A stretch of 64,000 bases of DNA. It comes from Oxytricha trifallax (taxonomy: Eukaryota; Ciliophora; Spirotrichea; Sporadotrichida; Oxytrichidae). The notes under the pieces were generated by a model. It was not told the origin of the DNA, made no database searches, and was given only the letters and a program-made list of their open reading frames with translations. Position 1 is the stretch's first letter. Each line of letters starts with the position of its first letter. Location: NCBI GenBank assembly GCA_000711775.1, contig ARYC01017392.1:1-64000 (forward strand), given 5' to 3'. The position numbers and the translations under genes are program-made. This document shows, in pieces, positions 25,806-39,205 of the stretch.

Positions 25806-26352
25806 GCTAAAATACGAACATTTAGGGGAATAAATTTATTAATCAAGATTACACATGTTTTATTTAAAATATTAAATTAAATATATAAATCTGAATACTC
25901 TACCGCAGTTTTTATAGTATAAACCTGTTTTGCGGTAGAGTACCCTAATTATATTAATTAAATTAAAATTAAATTCATAAATACAACATTACTTTTTACA
26001 AAAAATGCATTAAATAAAAAAGTGATATATAATATGTAGAATAAATTAATTATTTAAAATATAAAAAGTAAAAATCTTCAAATTTTATTGCCTTATCGAG
26101 TAACAATCATATTATTTTAATTTAGAAATTTATTATTTAATTTTGAAATGCATTCTTTGTAAAAAGTAATGCTGTATTTATGAATTTAATTTTAATTTAA
26201 TTAATATAATTAGGGTACTCTACCGCAAAACAGGTTTATACTATAAAAACTGCGGTAGAGTATTCAGATTTATATATTTAATTTAATATTTTAAATAAAA
26301 CATGTGTAATCTTGATTAATAAATTTATTCCCCTAAATGTTCGTATTTTAGC
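25806..26352. mobile_element. Foldback element with nested hairpins (TA-flanked)
   Basis: The arms 25806-26011 and 26147-26352 are 206 bp each and nearly perfectly inverted, around a 135-bp AT-rich spacer. Ends read GCTAAAATACG...CGTATTTTAGC with TA on both sides (25804-25805, 26353-26354). Each arm carries its own smaller hairpin: TACTCTACCGCA (25896-25907) pairs with TGCGGTAGAGTA (25931-25942), and this is mirrored in the right arm. No protein is encoded. Confidence 0.85.
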
Positions 26353-26364
26353 TAATTACTTTTA

Positions 26365-26806
26365 ATACTACTACTAAAGATGGACCTTGGAGCCACTACA
26401 TTAGTGGCCACAAGGCGAAGGAAATGGCCCCCCAGGACTAAGCTAGTTGCTAGCTCCAAAGAGCCTAGTTTTCTATTATTAGGAGGTGACTGTAAAAACA
26501 AGAGAAGCTGGTGAGGTTATATGCATTGATAACGAAGCTCTTTTTGATATCTACTTCAGAATTCTAAAATTTTAACTCCAACCTATGTTAATCTTAACCA
26601 CTTGATCTCAGTTGGTACCTAAACTTTACCTACTGCTTCAGATTCCCAGGTCCATTGAACTCAGATCTCAGAAAAAAATAAAACGGGAATTTATGGCTAC
26701 CACCACACTACTGGAGACAGGGGAGATGCCTCCCAGGATAAATCCCAAATGGCAGTTAAGGACCTAAAAGGCTGGCGCCGGTAGTCCAGTAAAGCCCGTA
26801 GACATT
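26365..26806. other. GC-richer island of unknown origin with several hairpins
   Basis: About 440 bp with clearly higher GC than its surroundings, immediately after the foldback element. It holds several short perfect hairpins: GCCACTA-CAT-TAGTGGC (about 26390), AGCTAG-TTG-CTAGCT (about 26442) and GGGGAG/CTCCC inside a GGGAATTTAT...ATAAATCCC stem (about 26685-26755). A related block, CCCCCAGGA / CCTCCCAGGA, occurs twice. Reading frames are short: the longest seen on plus is about 44 codons from about 26382. It could be a structured RNA gene, a retroposon fragment or a piece of a macronuclear gene. I cannot assign it. Confidence 0.4.
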
Positions 26807-27562
26807 AAATATTCTAATCCAAATCAACTAATCAAGGTTTAAACAAATATTTTTGATAGTAGTCTTAATAATAGTAATAATGATTATATATTAAGTACTA
26901 GATTATTAAAGTTAATCTCTAGTATTTATTTTACCTTTCAGTTAATATTTAATCTAAAATATATTTATTATTAATTTAATTCCTTAATTTTATTTAAAAT
27001 ATCAAATTCATAATGTAATTATTTCATTTTTAGAATTATTATCCAGTCATTAATAAAAATAAAATTAAAAAAAATGCCTCTAAATTAAATTTAGTTATGA
27101 ATATTATTTTATAGATATTTTTAAAATACTCAAAGAATAATTTTCTCTAATAATTAAAAATCAGATATTTCTATAGTTTTACCAACTATTATTTAGTATA
27201 CAATCATTCAAGTTTTTATGACTATTTTTGGGACTAAAAAATTAAGAAAATAAAAATATTGAAAATAAATATTGTAATAATTTCAAATAGATATAAATTT
27301 GTATTTAATAAAAACAACTGCAATTTCAGTCTGGAATTTTGGAAATTACACAAAAGAATATAGCATAACTTTTAAGATTTGCAAATGTATTTAAGATCTC
27401 AAATGGGAATTAAAAAATAAAATTTATCAAAGAAAATAGTCAAATAATTAAAATTAAATGATATTAATTACCCCATCAACTTAATAAATTAAATATTTAA
27501 AATGTCGTGACTTTATTATAAAAGTTTCTTCTATATTTTTTAAATTAATTTAATATAAAAAT
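26807..27562. other. AT-rich intergenic spacer
   Basis: No gene, repeat or structure recognised. Confidence 0.45.
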
Positions 27563-28969
27563 ATGATTGAAAATCAGAATATAAGGATTAAATTACAATC
27601 AAGCTGTAGAGTTATAATCTATACATATTTGAACATGAATTTCAATTACAGAGTCATTTCAAACATTTCAAAAAAAGAAAGAGAAATAGCATAATTTGTG
27701 AAGGATCTGGTCATAAACTTTAAATAGCATGGCAACTTAATAATTCAAATAAAAGTCCCTCCGAATTAATTGGATAATTTGCTATACCTTCAATCGTTTA
27801 GCTACATGTTTACATTTAATAGATCACATAGGGAGAAAGATTTAGTTGGAATATATTATGATTACTTTATTTAATCACTCCCAAAACATATTGGAAAAAA
27901 GGTAACTTTAAACTTCAATTTTGGTTACGCAGCATATGAATCCTTGAAAGATTCAGTCATTAAATTTGAAAATTATCACAATCTTAAGTTGAAAAAGGAA
28001 CAATACAAAATTTACCATCAATATTTAAAAGTATAACTTGATCTTGAATTCTATTTCTCCTAGAATACTAAGTTTTTGGAATTATTTGATGTTACTTTTA
28101 ACAGACAATCAAAAAATCTGCTCACACTTTATGAAACATTTAAATGACATGGGTAGTTATAAAATTAAAATGATATTTAATCATAGTTAACTTAAGATAA
28201 GGACCTATATAATAGTTACAATTTTGAAAAAGTAATTATAAGAGATAGTATTTTGATTGATCCAAGAGACATTTATTTATTTAGAAATACAAAAGTATTA
28301 AAACTCATTAATGTAAATACTCATTTATTAGTTAGGGAAAATATACAAAATCTTTAGAATCTTGTAAAATATGCAAGTATTAGAATTAAGAGTATTGTAG
28401 ATTCAACTTTCACCTAATCGGAGCAAGATTTAAATCAAGTTAGTATAATTGATTAATTTGAAAATTTAATTACGCTTAAAAGTGTACAAAGCTTTACGTT
28501 TACAATACTAAATTAAAATGACGAGTAAAATTTTATAACCAAACTGAAACAAGTTGACAGAAAGATTCAAAAATTGAAAGTATTAATAAAGTATCATGTT
28601 GACCTAAAACAGATAATTGATTTATGCAATAACTCATATAATGTAGTGAAGTATGTAATTTTTGTGACAGATTTAAAAGTTGATTATGCTTAAACTACCT
28701 AAAATAAAATTTGTAATCACAAATTTGGCCATATAAACTTAAATCTTCAACAATATATTGAAGAAATTATTCAGGCAATAGGAATTTAAGATGCAAAAGT
28801 TTTAATAGATGTGCCTTCAAAGCAAAAGGACACTAGAATTAAAATTAATATCTTAATAGAATAAGCAAATCAAAGCAACAATTAAGAATCACAAGTGGCA
28901 TAAATTTTAGATATTAGATTTCAAGATTATATGGGTTTAAAATCATAAATTCAAATTAACTATATATGA
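27563..28969 (+). pseudogene. Tandem family member 3, single in-frame TGA
   Basis: 469 codons from ATG 27563 to TGA 28967-28969, in one frame throughout except for TGA at 28145-28147 (codon 195), where intact relatives have Lys, Asn or another residue just before the G-x-L-x-x-x-N block. Family blocks are well preserved on both sides: VIIYTYLNMNFNYRVISNIS, GIYYDYFIQSLPKHIG, VIIRDSILIDPRDIYLF and ILDIRFQDYMGLKSQ. The lesion looks recent. Suppression of UGA cannot be excluded from sequence alone but the position is not conserved. Confidence 0.8.
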
Positions 28970-29913
28970 TATGTAATATTTTCAAACCATTTTTTGTAAC
29001 ACTTTTTTTATATTTTTATATTTAAGCTTGGTCATTTCACTTCTCATCGAATGTTATAAAAAGACTTTTATGTCTTAAGCTTGTCAGCCAATAAGTTAGT
29101 TAATTCAAAAGATACAAAATGAGTTTATGCTATGCTAATAAAATTTGAATCAACAAATTAAATTCATTTACTCTTTTCTTCTCACTTAAAAATATATATT
29201 TTTTCTATAAAATTTAATTATCAATTATTATCTATTTTTAACATATAATTACATTTGTAGTTAAAAAAAGCTTCAATTTGCATAGAAATTTTTGATTATT
29301 TATAATTTTCTTAATATATAATTTTCTAAGTCAATGGTTGGAATTTATATAGATTTTAAAGTATAAATAATTAAAAATTGCATTTGAAATGTTTAAAAAT
29401 TCTATATTGCAGTAGATTTCAAATAATTCCACCAAAAGAATTATAAGGGAAAAAAATTTTATAAAATATTAGTATCATTTAAAAGTCTTGAAAAAAATTA
29501 AGCTAAATTTTATCTTATAATACATAGATATTTATTAATTTATATTTACAAATTTTATAGAAAATAAATATATTTTAAATACTTACTAATTCGTTTATTT
29601 TCAATTATTAAATATGCATAATTATTTACTAACTAAATTAAAAAATATTCATTTTTAATCAAAGCAAATTCGAAACTATTTAATGTATAAAAATAGGTAG
29701 CTTAAATAAATGTTTAAAAATTGAAATAAATACTTTTATAAATAATAGGTTTAGACTATAAATATAATTTAAAAGCAAATAAAATTGCCTATTAATTAAA
29801 TATTTAAAAGAGAGATGAATTCTAAATCATTTAAAACTAAATTGAAATTTTATAAAATATATAAAAATACGTGAAACTATATTGATTAATAAATAAGATT
29901 AGTAAACATTAAA
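28970..29913. other. AT-rich intergenic spacer
   Basis: No gene, repeat or structure recognised. Confidence 0.45.
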
Positions 29914-31290
29914 ATGAAATAAAACAAAATACCTCCCAACTGTAGATTTATAATATATGCATTTTTAAACATGAATTTTAATTACAAAATAATTTCAAAT
30001 TTATCAAGAAAAGAAAGAGAAAACGCTTAAATCATTAAAGATTTGATTAGAGATAATAAATTGCATGGCAATTTAATTCTTGATATAAATGATCATCTTT
30101 TTTCATTAGTTAATTTACTTTATCTTTACAGTTTCAGTTACAAATTCACATTAACTTAAACATATAAAACCTACGAATATGTAAATAAATATTACGAATA
30201 TTTTATTTCATCAATTCCTAAGCATATTGGGGAAAGAATAACTCTTAAAATAGACCTTTAAACATCAGATAATAATTTATTTAACTAAATTAGAAAATGG
30301 GAAAGTCACCACAAAACCATATTGAAAATAGAAATATTAGAAATTAGTATCACAGATTTACCATGTTAATTATATGAGAATAATTTTTGTTCCAAAGCAG
30401 ATATTCTTAAACTCAATAATGTTACCCTAAACAAAAATGCAAAACAACTAATAAGGTTGTATGAAAATTCTTCGGACTAGCAAAGAAAAAATTAAATTTT
30501 TGCAGAATTAACTTAATACAAAAAGGGTTATGACAAAAAGTACAATTTTGAAAAGGTTATCATTCGAAATAGTATAATTGTAGATCCAAGAGATATTTAG
30601 TCATTTAGAAATACGAAAGTATTAAAACTAATCAATGTAGTCACTAACTTCTATGTTAGATAAAAAATTCAAAATCTCCAAAATCTTGTAAAGTATCAAT
30701 TTATTAAAGATCACTTTTAAGAAGACGAAACTTATAGCAAATAAACACTAAAGCATTTTGATATAGATGATTTTGATTGCGTTAGCAATTTATTAAAACT
30801 AAAGAACGTTTAGAGTTTCACTTTAACAATAGGTTGCAAAAAGGATCTTGAAATATTTAAGAGACAATTAAAATAAGTTAAGAGAAAAATGATGAAAGTA
30901 AAATTACTTGTAAAAACGCCTATAGAAATTTAAGAGATTTTAAGAATATGCAAAAGTTCATAATATGTTCAAGAGTACGTTATTATTACAACCTAATTTT
31001 AATTAGATTTCTCTCCAATTAATAAATCTGACAATTTATTTAGAAGTTTTCATGTTTCTAGTTAAAACCTTGAATAAAATATTATGGAACTTATTGGATA
31101 AATTGAAATTAATGATGTAAACGTGTTGTTTGATGTGACTTAGAGGAATAAGATTGAGAAAATTAGAATAAATATTTTGATAAAATCAATTTTACAAGAC
31201 GATAGGCAAACCCTTGATAATATGTAAGTGATAGATATCAGATTCCAAGATTTTATAAACCTAAAGTCAAAGTTATCAATAAATTTCTGA
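29914..31290 (+). CDS. Tandem family member 4, intact
   Basis: 458 codons with TGA at 31288-31290. The N-terminus is KIPPNCRFIIYAF before the shared NMNFNYKIISNLS. It is one of the more divergent members: the PPNSLDN block has become a HLFSLVNLLYL segment and GIYYDYF is KYYEYF. The central VIIRNSIIVDPRDIQSF, the KLKNVQSFTLTI block and the C-terminal VIDIRFQDFINLKSKL are kept. Conservation of the protein blocks despite divergence elsewhere argues for past selection on the protein. Confidence 0.85.
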
Positions 31291-32420
31291 TAATTATTTT
31301 TGCATTTTAATAAAGTTCTTTAATAATAATTTGAGATAATAATTACTTGTAATTATATACACTTATTCAAAGTTTTAATATTTTATAATTTTTAAATGAT
31401 TTTATTATTAAGATTTATCATTTATTATACAGAAATAAAGCGATATCTTTTCAATATCTTTTATTTCTTAATATTTTGAGAGTTATATTTGTTCAATAAA
31501 ATTAAATTAAATTAAATACTCTGAAGTAATACTGTGAATATATTCTGAATTCAATCATAAATGATTATTACAAATGTAATAATTTAGTGTTATCCGATAC
31601 TCACTATTTTTGTGTTTAAACTTGAATAAAGATATACTTTACTATTTATGTCACTTACAAAGCTAAAATTTTAATTAAAATAAATATTGAACAATTTACC
31701 ATAGAGAATTTATTAAGACTTATTATAGTAGTATTAACCGATTTAATTATAGAATTATTGACAAATTATTTCTTTTAAAATTACAATTACTACCTATCAC
31801 TAAAACTGAACCATAAAGTTTTTTTAATTATATAAATAAATATAGAGTTTAAATTCTTTTTAAATTAATGATAACATCACTAGTCAAAATTTAAAACATC
31901 AAAAATTACTCAATTGCGTGAATAAAATTCCTTATAATGAATATTATAATTAATTTGTAAATTTTATAATATATTATCTAAAAGATTATGTGGAAGTTAT
32001 AATTTTTTTTTTAGTTTATTTAAAGAAGTTGTAAAAATCAAAGAAAAATTTATTCGAGAATTAGAAAATATTAAATTAGAGATAAATCAAATTTATTTCT
32101 AATTATGTAAGTATTATAATTATATATTCTTTAAGCAAAAAAGGTTTTAACTTATGTCCAGTAATATGAATTAATATATATTTAAATGCTTAAACGTATT
32201 GAAGTAAATATAATGAGAACCAAAATAGATTCTACATTATTTTTTAATTTAATTACCTGTAATTAATATAATATTTAAATAAAAATTATTTTATCAATTA
32301 TAACTTTGGTTGAATAAAGTGTTTGATATAGATTTTATTTATTTTGAATGTTTAATTGATTGGTTACTTAATATCATAAAAGCTTTCCCAAATTTAATTA
32401 AATTTAAATAAAAGAGGGAA
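31291..32420. other. AT-rich intergenic spacer
   Basis: No gene, repeat or structure recognised. Confidence 0.45.
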
Positions 32421-33793
32421 TGAAAAATAATTGCCGATTAATAGTTTACTCGTATTTTAATATGAATTTTAATTATAAAGTTTTATCAAATATTTCAAAG
32501 AAAGACAGAGAATTGGTTTAGAGCGTTAAAAATATCAATTAAAGTGGAAATTTGACTATCAAAATATTAGATCCTCCAAACTCATTGGATAATTTGATTT
32601 ATCTTTAAACATTCAGTTACAAGTATACATTTAAACAATCAAACAAATAAAATGATTAAATAGGATTTTATTATGACTACTTCATATAATCAATTCCAAA
32701 ACATATTGGCTAGGGAATTACAATTAATTTAATTAGAGATTGGGCAACTTATGACTCATTGAAAAGTTCAATTACAAATTGGGAATAATAGCATAAAATT
32801 TAATTCTAAATAGGATCTTTCAAAATATGTAATTCATTTTAACACTCTTAATTAATCAACTATTCTAAATATTGGAGGAATGCAAAAACTTTCGAACTGT
32901 ATTGAGTAACATCAAGTCGTGATGCTACAATCCTAATAAAATAATATGAAGAATTTAAGTTTATTGGGGATTTATAAAAGCAAAATGAAATCAAGTCATA
33001 ATTAACATAATTAAACAGTCTTGACTTTTAAAACAATTTTGAAAAGGTTATTATTTGCAATAGTTTAATGATCGATCCTAGAGATATTCAGATATTTCAA
33101 AGTATTAAAGTATTAAAGCTAATAAATGTAGTTAGTCATTAGCTAGTGAGAGATGAAATATAAAAACTCAAGAATCTCATAAAGTATTAGTTTATCTATA
33201 CACAAGACTAGATGTTGCTAACTTTCAGTTCGGAGGAATATAAATAACTTCAAATAAGTATAAAAGACGAGGATGACAATTTATTGAAGTTAGAAAATGT
33301 TTAAAGTTTCACTTTGACAGTCACAAACTCCAATGATCTGAAATTATTTATAGATTAAATTAAGTAGATTGACAGAAAAATCTCTAAACTTAAATTACTT
33401 ATTCGATATCAAGTTGATCTTAAATAGATTTTAGAAATATGCAAGTCCTCCTAATATGTTGTCAGATATGTACTAGTCACAACTGACCTTAAAATTAGTT
33501 TTTCGACAAGTATTGAAAGCAAGATATCATAATCAAATTTAAAATTCCTAAACTTTAATCTAAAATAAAACCTCTAAGGGATATTTGGATAAGGAGGAGG
33601 AGATATTTAAATATTTAAAAATGTAGAAACTAAGAAATAAAATCAAAATATTAAGTTGAATATAATAACAAGTTTGATGAATGATTAAATTAATTCATAA
33701 GTTTAAGAAACGTAGATCATTGATATAAGATTTCAAGACTTTATGGAAATAAAATCCAAGCTATAAATACAATCTGAAGGAAATTACTTATGA
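32421..33793 (+). pseudogene. Tandem family member 5, 5' frameshift and TGA
   Basis: The upstream part (ATG 32421, reading NCRLIVYSYF) is out of frame by one deleted base at about 32459-32461 with the following MNFNYKVLSNIS block, which restarts at ATG 32462. From there the frame is open to TGA 33791-33793 apart from TGA at 32903-32905 (codon 148 from the internal Met), where relatives have Asp in a YDVTS-like segment. Blocks PPNSLDNLIYLQ, DYFIQSIPKHIG, VIICNSLMIDPRDIQIF, LKLENVQSFTLTV and DIRFQDFMEIKSKL remain. If the internal Met were the true start, only the TGA would break it. Confidence 0.75.
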
Positions 33794-34841
33794 AATTATA
33801 AGGAATCTTTGATTTCAAACTAAATTATACATATATATAATTATTTTATATTTCTGAACAAATGAATATATTTAAATTAAAATTACACTGCATTTGACAA
33901 CATTTTATTCTCTATTTTATACCTTATATCCTTTTATTCCTCACTCTAACTTTATGTATTTAAAGTATAAATAGTAATTATTTTTCAATGTCAGCATTAA
34001 AAAATGAAAACTCAATTTCATTTAATCTCTTATTATATTTTGTTGAAAAGATTATTTATGCAATAATTTATATCTATGCCTCATCTTTATAATTTCCTTT
34101 GATAATTTTAGTTTTGTACTCCAATACCATAACACAACGCAGCATTTTGCAATTAAACTTAGAATTATTATTTTTAGTAAGTATATTTACTTGAATGATA
34201 CGATTTATTTTGATCAAGCATTTTTTTCACTCTTTAGTTATTATTATAAATTTCATTTGAATATATCGACATCTATTATAAAAATTAAATTAAACTAAAT
34301 CATTAAGAAAGAATTCATATCTAATTACAAAGTTGTTATAAAGATATATTTATCGTAAAACCTCAATAAATTGAATGAATATCTTAATTTAGAGGTATAT
34401 ACATTTAAAATTATAAAACGATGTTTTTTTATATAGACCAAAACAGTCAAAATGTTATTGCGAGAATAACAATTATAATTCTAAATAACAAAAAAAATAT
34501 TTCTATTATAAATTATTAATTGTATTAAGGAAATCTTAACTTTAAAAAATTTTTAAAATATTTTTTTATATTAATTTATGAAATTGCTATTTAAAAATAT
34601 GGGTACTTTATATATTTTAACATATTAAAAGGAACTGCTTGATCTTTTATTTATAGATGAATATTTATATTACCTCTCGTTTAAAAGTATGTCATTAATT
34701 TGTTATATTAAAGTTGGAAATATTAAAAAAAAAATTTTTTTATAAAAAAATTATAATTACCACAAGTTAAATATTCATATCATTGGCTACTAATATTGAT
34801 AAATTTGCATAAATTAATTAAAAGTAATATAATTTAAAACT
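33794..34841. other. AT-rich intergenic spacer
   Basis: No gene recognised. A poly-A/poly-T palindrome lies near 34727-34750. Confidence 0.45.
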
Positions 34842-36254
34842 ATGAGACTTAAAAAGATTACGCAATAGAATAATAAAATACCAGATAATTGCAGATTAAT
34901 TATCTACACATATTCAAATATGAACTACAACTTCAGAATATTATCAAATATTTCAAGAAAAGAAAGGGTGCTTGTTCAAAGTGTCAAAAATTAGATTAAA
35001 GATATTGAGAAGCATGGAAATTTAAATATATTTATTTAAGATATACCGAAATCACTTGATAATATGCTTTATATTTAATCATTTAGCTACAAGTTCACAT
35101 TTAAATAAACTTATTTAAAATAAGATTTTGTGGGAATTTATTATGATTACTTTATACAACAACTTCCAAAATACATAGGGGAAAAGATTACACTAAACTT
35201 AGATAGAAGTTGCTCATAATATGAATATTTAGAATAATCAATAAGTTAGTGGGAAAAGTATCACAATATTCAAATAAAAAAAGAACTGTATAAAATTGGA
35301 AACGCTTGTTTAATTTCTAATTTAACTAATAGTCCTTCCACTTTTAATTGGAAGTAAGCGAAATTATTAGAAATGCAAAATGTCTTGTTAAATTTTGATG
35401 CAAAAGAATTAATTAAAAGCTATGAGCAATACAAAAAAGACGGAGACTTAGTAAAATAAAATCAAATGCTCACTTAGTTAACACAACAAAATCAATCAAT
35501 TGATTGCTATAATTTTGAAAAAGTTATAATAAATAAGAGTATACTCGTAGATCCTAGAGATATTTAACTATTTAAAAATACAAAAGTCTTAAAATTAATT
35601 AATGTATCTACACATCCCCTTGTTAGAGATGAAATATATAAGCTAAATAATCTAGTAAAATTTGAATATATCTCAACTTAAAACATAACAACTCATAGAT
35701 TTAGCTTGGAAGAGTAAAAATAGTTAGACGTTAAGAATGTCTATAGAACAGATAATTTAATAAAGTTATGAAATGTAGAAAGTTTTACGTTTACTATTTC
35801 AGGTACTTAAGACTTAGAAAAGATTAAATTTTATACCAAAGCACTAAATCGGAAAATAAAAAAACTTAAATTACTTGTTAAATTTCAGATTGAATTGATT
35901 GCCATATTTGAATTGTACAAATGCTCTAAATCTGTTGGTAAACTTGTAATAATTACCACAAACCTGAAGCTAAATTTCCCATATCTAGGGAACAATATAT
36001 ATTAAGAAAAATTTGAGTACTTATGCTTTAATCTCAAACAAAATATATAACAAATAATTGATGCTAACGGGGTAGTTACTCAAATTTCTCAAAATGTGGC
36101 AATAAAATAAAAGGATTAGAATGTAAAGATAAACATTCTAGTAAATTTGATAAATTAAGAATCAAGTTTATTGGTCCAAGAAACATAAGTTGTAGATATA
36201 AGGTTTCAAGATTATATGGAATTAAAATCAAAGTTGTAAATAAATTATGAATGA
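34842..36254 (+). pseudogene. Tandem family member 6, single late TGA
   Basis: 471 codons from ATG 34842 to TGA 36252-36254, with one internal TGA at 35769-35771 (codon 310) in the L-x-K-L-K-N-V block, where intact copies have Lys. The N-terminus is the longest of the family (KITQQNKIPDNCRLIIYTYS before NMNYNFRILSNIS). The central VIINKSILVDPRDIQLF and C-terminal VVDIRFQDYMELKSKL are intact. It is closest by eye to member 7, sharing NMNY, KDIE and QDxPKSLD features. The second TBE lies 1.1 kb downstream, between these two members. Confidence 0.8.
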
Positions 36255-37344
36255 TTATTTATTAATTAATTGTGTTTAAAAATACCTCTATTTAAAAAAT
36301 ATGTCCTTTATTAATTTAAATTTAAAGTAATAAATATTTATTTTGTACTTGCTAGATTTAAATAAATTACTATTTTTTAATTTTAAGATTTATTTTATTA
36401 ATTTATTAAAAAATTTAGGATTGATAAATAAAAAATTACTTATCTTTTTATATTTAATTTAAAAGCAAAAAGATTAAAAATAAAAAAAATTGATATTTAT
36501 TCTGACTAAGACTCTTCAACCCTCATTCGCTCCCCCATTTAAAAATATGAATCTTCCCCCAAATAATAAAATTTTTAAAATTACATAAAAAATATTTAAA
36601 CGCTTTGAATTATGCTCTATATTGAAGAAAATTTTGATCTGCAGGATGCTAATGTATTTTATTATTTTTAGTTTTCACTAAATCTGTCTACTTTTATTAA
36701 TACATTCTTCTATAGAGAAATATTTAAAATACAATTTATTTGGAGTGTGGTTTAATTTTATTTTATTTATAACTATTAATAAAAATAAATATTTTATAGT
36801 TTTGTTTTATCTTTAATTATTTGTAATTCCACATGTTTGTTTAAAATAATTTGATAAATAGTTTTTGTTTTGTAAACAAGATGTCTTTTCAAATCCTTTT
36901 TTATTAGAAAATGATTTTAAGTTAAAGCGAATTTTTTTGATAAATTATTTTATAAAGTCAAAAATTAATTAAATGAATTCAATTTATACTTTAGTATGTA
37001 TGCATTCATTATTCTTCTATGATTATATTCTTTGTTTTTTTAATTTTATATATTACTTCTTTTTGTAGCGACCAGATACATTTTCGTATCATTTCCAGTA
37101 AAATAATCCCTCTTATCTCCCCTGTTAAAATTAGTTAAATTAGCCACAAATTTTAGAAAAAGTAAGCCTTATCAATATATCATTATCAAATACTCAAATT
37201 TTTTGTTTTGTAAAATTGTAAATAGGCATACCTTGTTTTAAATAGGATTATAAAACTTTAATCGGAATGACAAAGAGGGATTTTTTCTTCTTTTTTTAAT
37301 CAAATTAAAGAGTTTTAATCTATTTGAGTCAATATATTTTGCAG
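36255..37344. other. AT-rich spacer before the second TBE
   Basis: Non-coding. Two short relatively GC-rich patches (about 36505-36560 and 37068-37130) may be remains of old inserted elements; they could not be assigned. Confidence 0.4.
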
Positions 37345-37346
37345 AA

Positions 37347-38874
37347 TCAAAACCCCAAAACCCCTTAATGAGGTTTATAAGTGCTTTGATTTGTAGGGAA
37401 TTTGTTAGGGGTTGGGGTTATTAATAGGTTTTAATGTGAAATTTATAGTAAATGTATTTAATTTAATAACTCAAAATGCACTTTAGGATCATGTGGGAGA
37501 GGTCTGAAGTTTATCTTACTTAACCACAACTCTAACTGCTCTATTGATATGTCTGATCTTGAGTTTGGTTTAATTATTATTGACTCTGCCATTTGATTCA
37601 TTGATTGAGATACTCTTGTTTTGTCAATAAATTGCTTTATTCTTTGGTTAGCATCCTTCTCGCATCTTGTAGAGTAGTATTCATTGCGAAGCATATCGCA
37701 CTCTATTATTATTGCTGCTAAAGCCCACACATCCCACTAAAAGTCTCCATCTCTCCAGTCTTCTCTTTCTGGATAGTAACCTTGCGTTCCCATTACAGTT
37801 CCAAGCCTTGATCCACTCTTTAGGCTCTGTTGAAATCGATTATTGCTACTCTTACAGGTGAGAAGTTTATCATTATATTTTCTGGCTTCAAATCTCTGTG
37901 AACAAACCCTAAATTATGAAGCTCTTTAATACCTTATACGGTCTGAGTTGCTATTTATCCAAGTACTTATGATTCCTTTGATCTGTTATGAAATCTGGTC
38001 ATTTCATAGAGCGGAAGTCTGAAAGCAACATGATCCTTGGCAAGGAGAACAGCATCTAGCTTGATTAAGTAAATACACTCTTTAAACTTTGCTTGAGCGA
38101 GTAATTGATACTCATTTGTAAACTCCATCTAATATTTATCATCACTTAAGAGATAGTTGAAGGGATACACCTTGTATGCGTATTATGATCATTGATAACT
38201 TTCTCATCAAAGGAGTCATCTAATATTAGGTAGCTTTAAAGAGAAGTATCTAGGCCAATTTAAGCAAGAACCGGTATTTTCTTGTATTGAATCTTGATCA
38301 TAATTTTTGTTAATTCAGAGGCCAGTTGGTTGCGTGCCTTCCTAAAGTACTATAACTCTCTTGCTTATTCAGGCACTACGACCTTAGAATATTCCCTCGC
38401 TTTTCTTTTGTTGAGAAGCTTCAGCTCAACTTCATGATTCTCAACTTCTATATCTTTCTTGTGAGCTTTAATAGATGCTTCTTCAAGTCTCTTGTATCAG
38501 AGTATTGCTTAGGCACTCAAACCAGTCATACTTTCCATCTATTTTATCATGCTTTAAGTATACAGTGGCTTGGCTTCTCTATGCTTCTTCATATGTCTGT
38601 ACCAGCTTGATTTATGAGCAAAATCTCTCTCACATAGCTCACAAAAATAGACTTCATTAATACCTTTCTCCTCCTCTCTGTCTCCCACACACTTGCTTTC
38701 CATTTATTTTCTATTATTAATTTCTATTTTAATAACAGAGACCTCAAGTGATAGCTCTGGTAGTTCCTTATGAGAGTTCATCTCACAGCTATCACACTTT
38801 TTATTGACGCCAAAGGTAAGTCTCATTTAGTTTGATGGAAGTGCTGTTGTTTTTCTTAAAATGTTAGCGCTCAT
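37347..38874 (-). pseudogene. TBE 57-kDa zinc finger-kinase protein, broken copy
   Basis: The start is at 38874 (MSANILRK). It has a clear C2H2 finger, YFCELCERDF...RHMKKH, and further on the kinase motifs HRDLKPENIMIN (catalytic Asp present), IIDFNRA (DFN rather than DFG) and WDVWALAAIIIE. Several frame changes occur, for example near 38565 and in the middle region. Toward its 3' end the frame has no TGA and runs through the telomere-like inverted repeat, so the first stop is made at the junction with the target site (37347-37349). Intact HRD and Lys/Asn residues here, against HRY in the other copy, suggest the kinase was once active. Confidence 0.8.
37348..37424. repeat. TBE terminal inverted repeat, left
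   Basis: Telomere-like A4C4A4C4 followed by the TBE repeat; about 75-80 bp pair with 41178-41250 with a few differences and a 2-bp length change. Confidence 0.9.
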
Positions 38875-39205
38875 ATTTAAATTTGAATTTAAAATTCTAA
38901 AACTGCCTCTATAACTAAGAGCTTGTATGAGAGCTTTGCAAGTCTACAAGTTTCAAGGGAAGTTCTAAGAGTATTAGAGAAGAATTATGAGTGTTAAGAG
39001 ATGATCCAGCTCTACATATGGGTGAGGAAGTAACCATTTTTACTTTCAATAATAAGTTGATTATAGTACGTACCGATTTAGGAGGCGCACCTAATTAAGT
39101 ACGTACCAATTTAAATTTAAAAATATGGAACTATAACATTAGAAATTGATATCAATCTCTCATATTTGAAACCAGTTCTCAAAAACTTCTCCAATCCTTC
39201 TTAGA

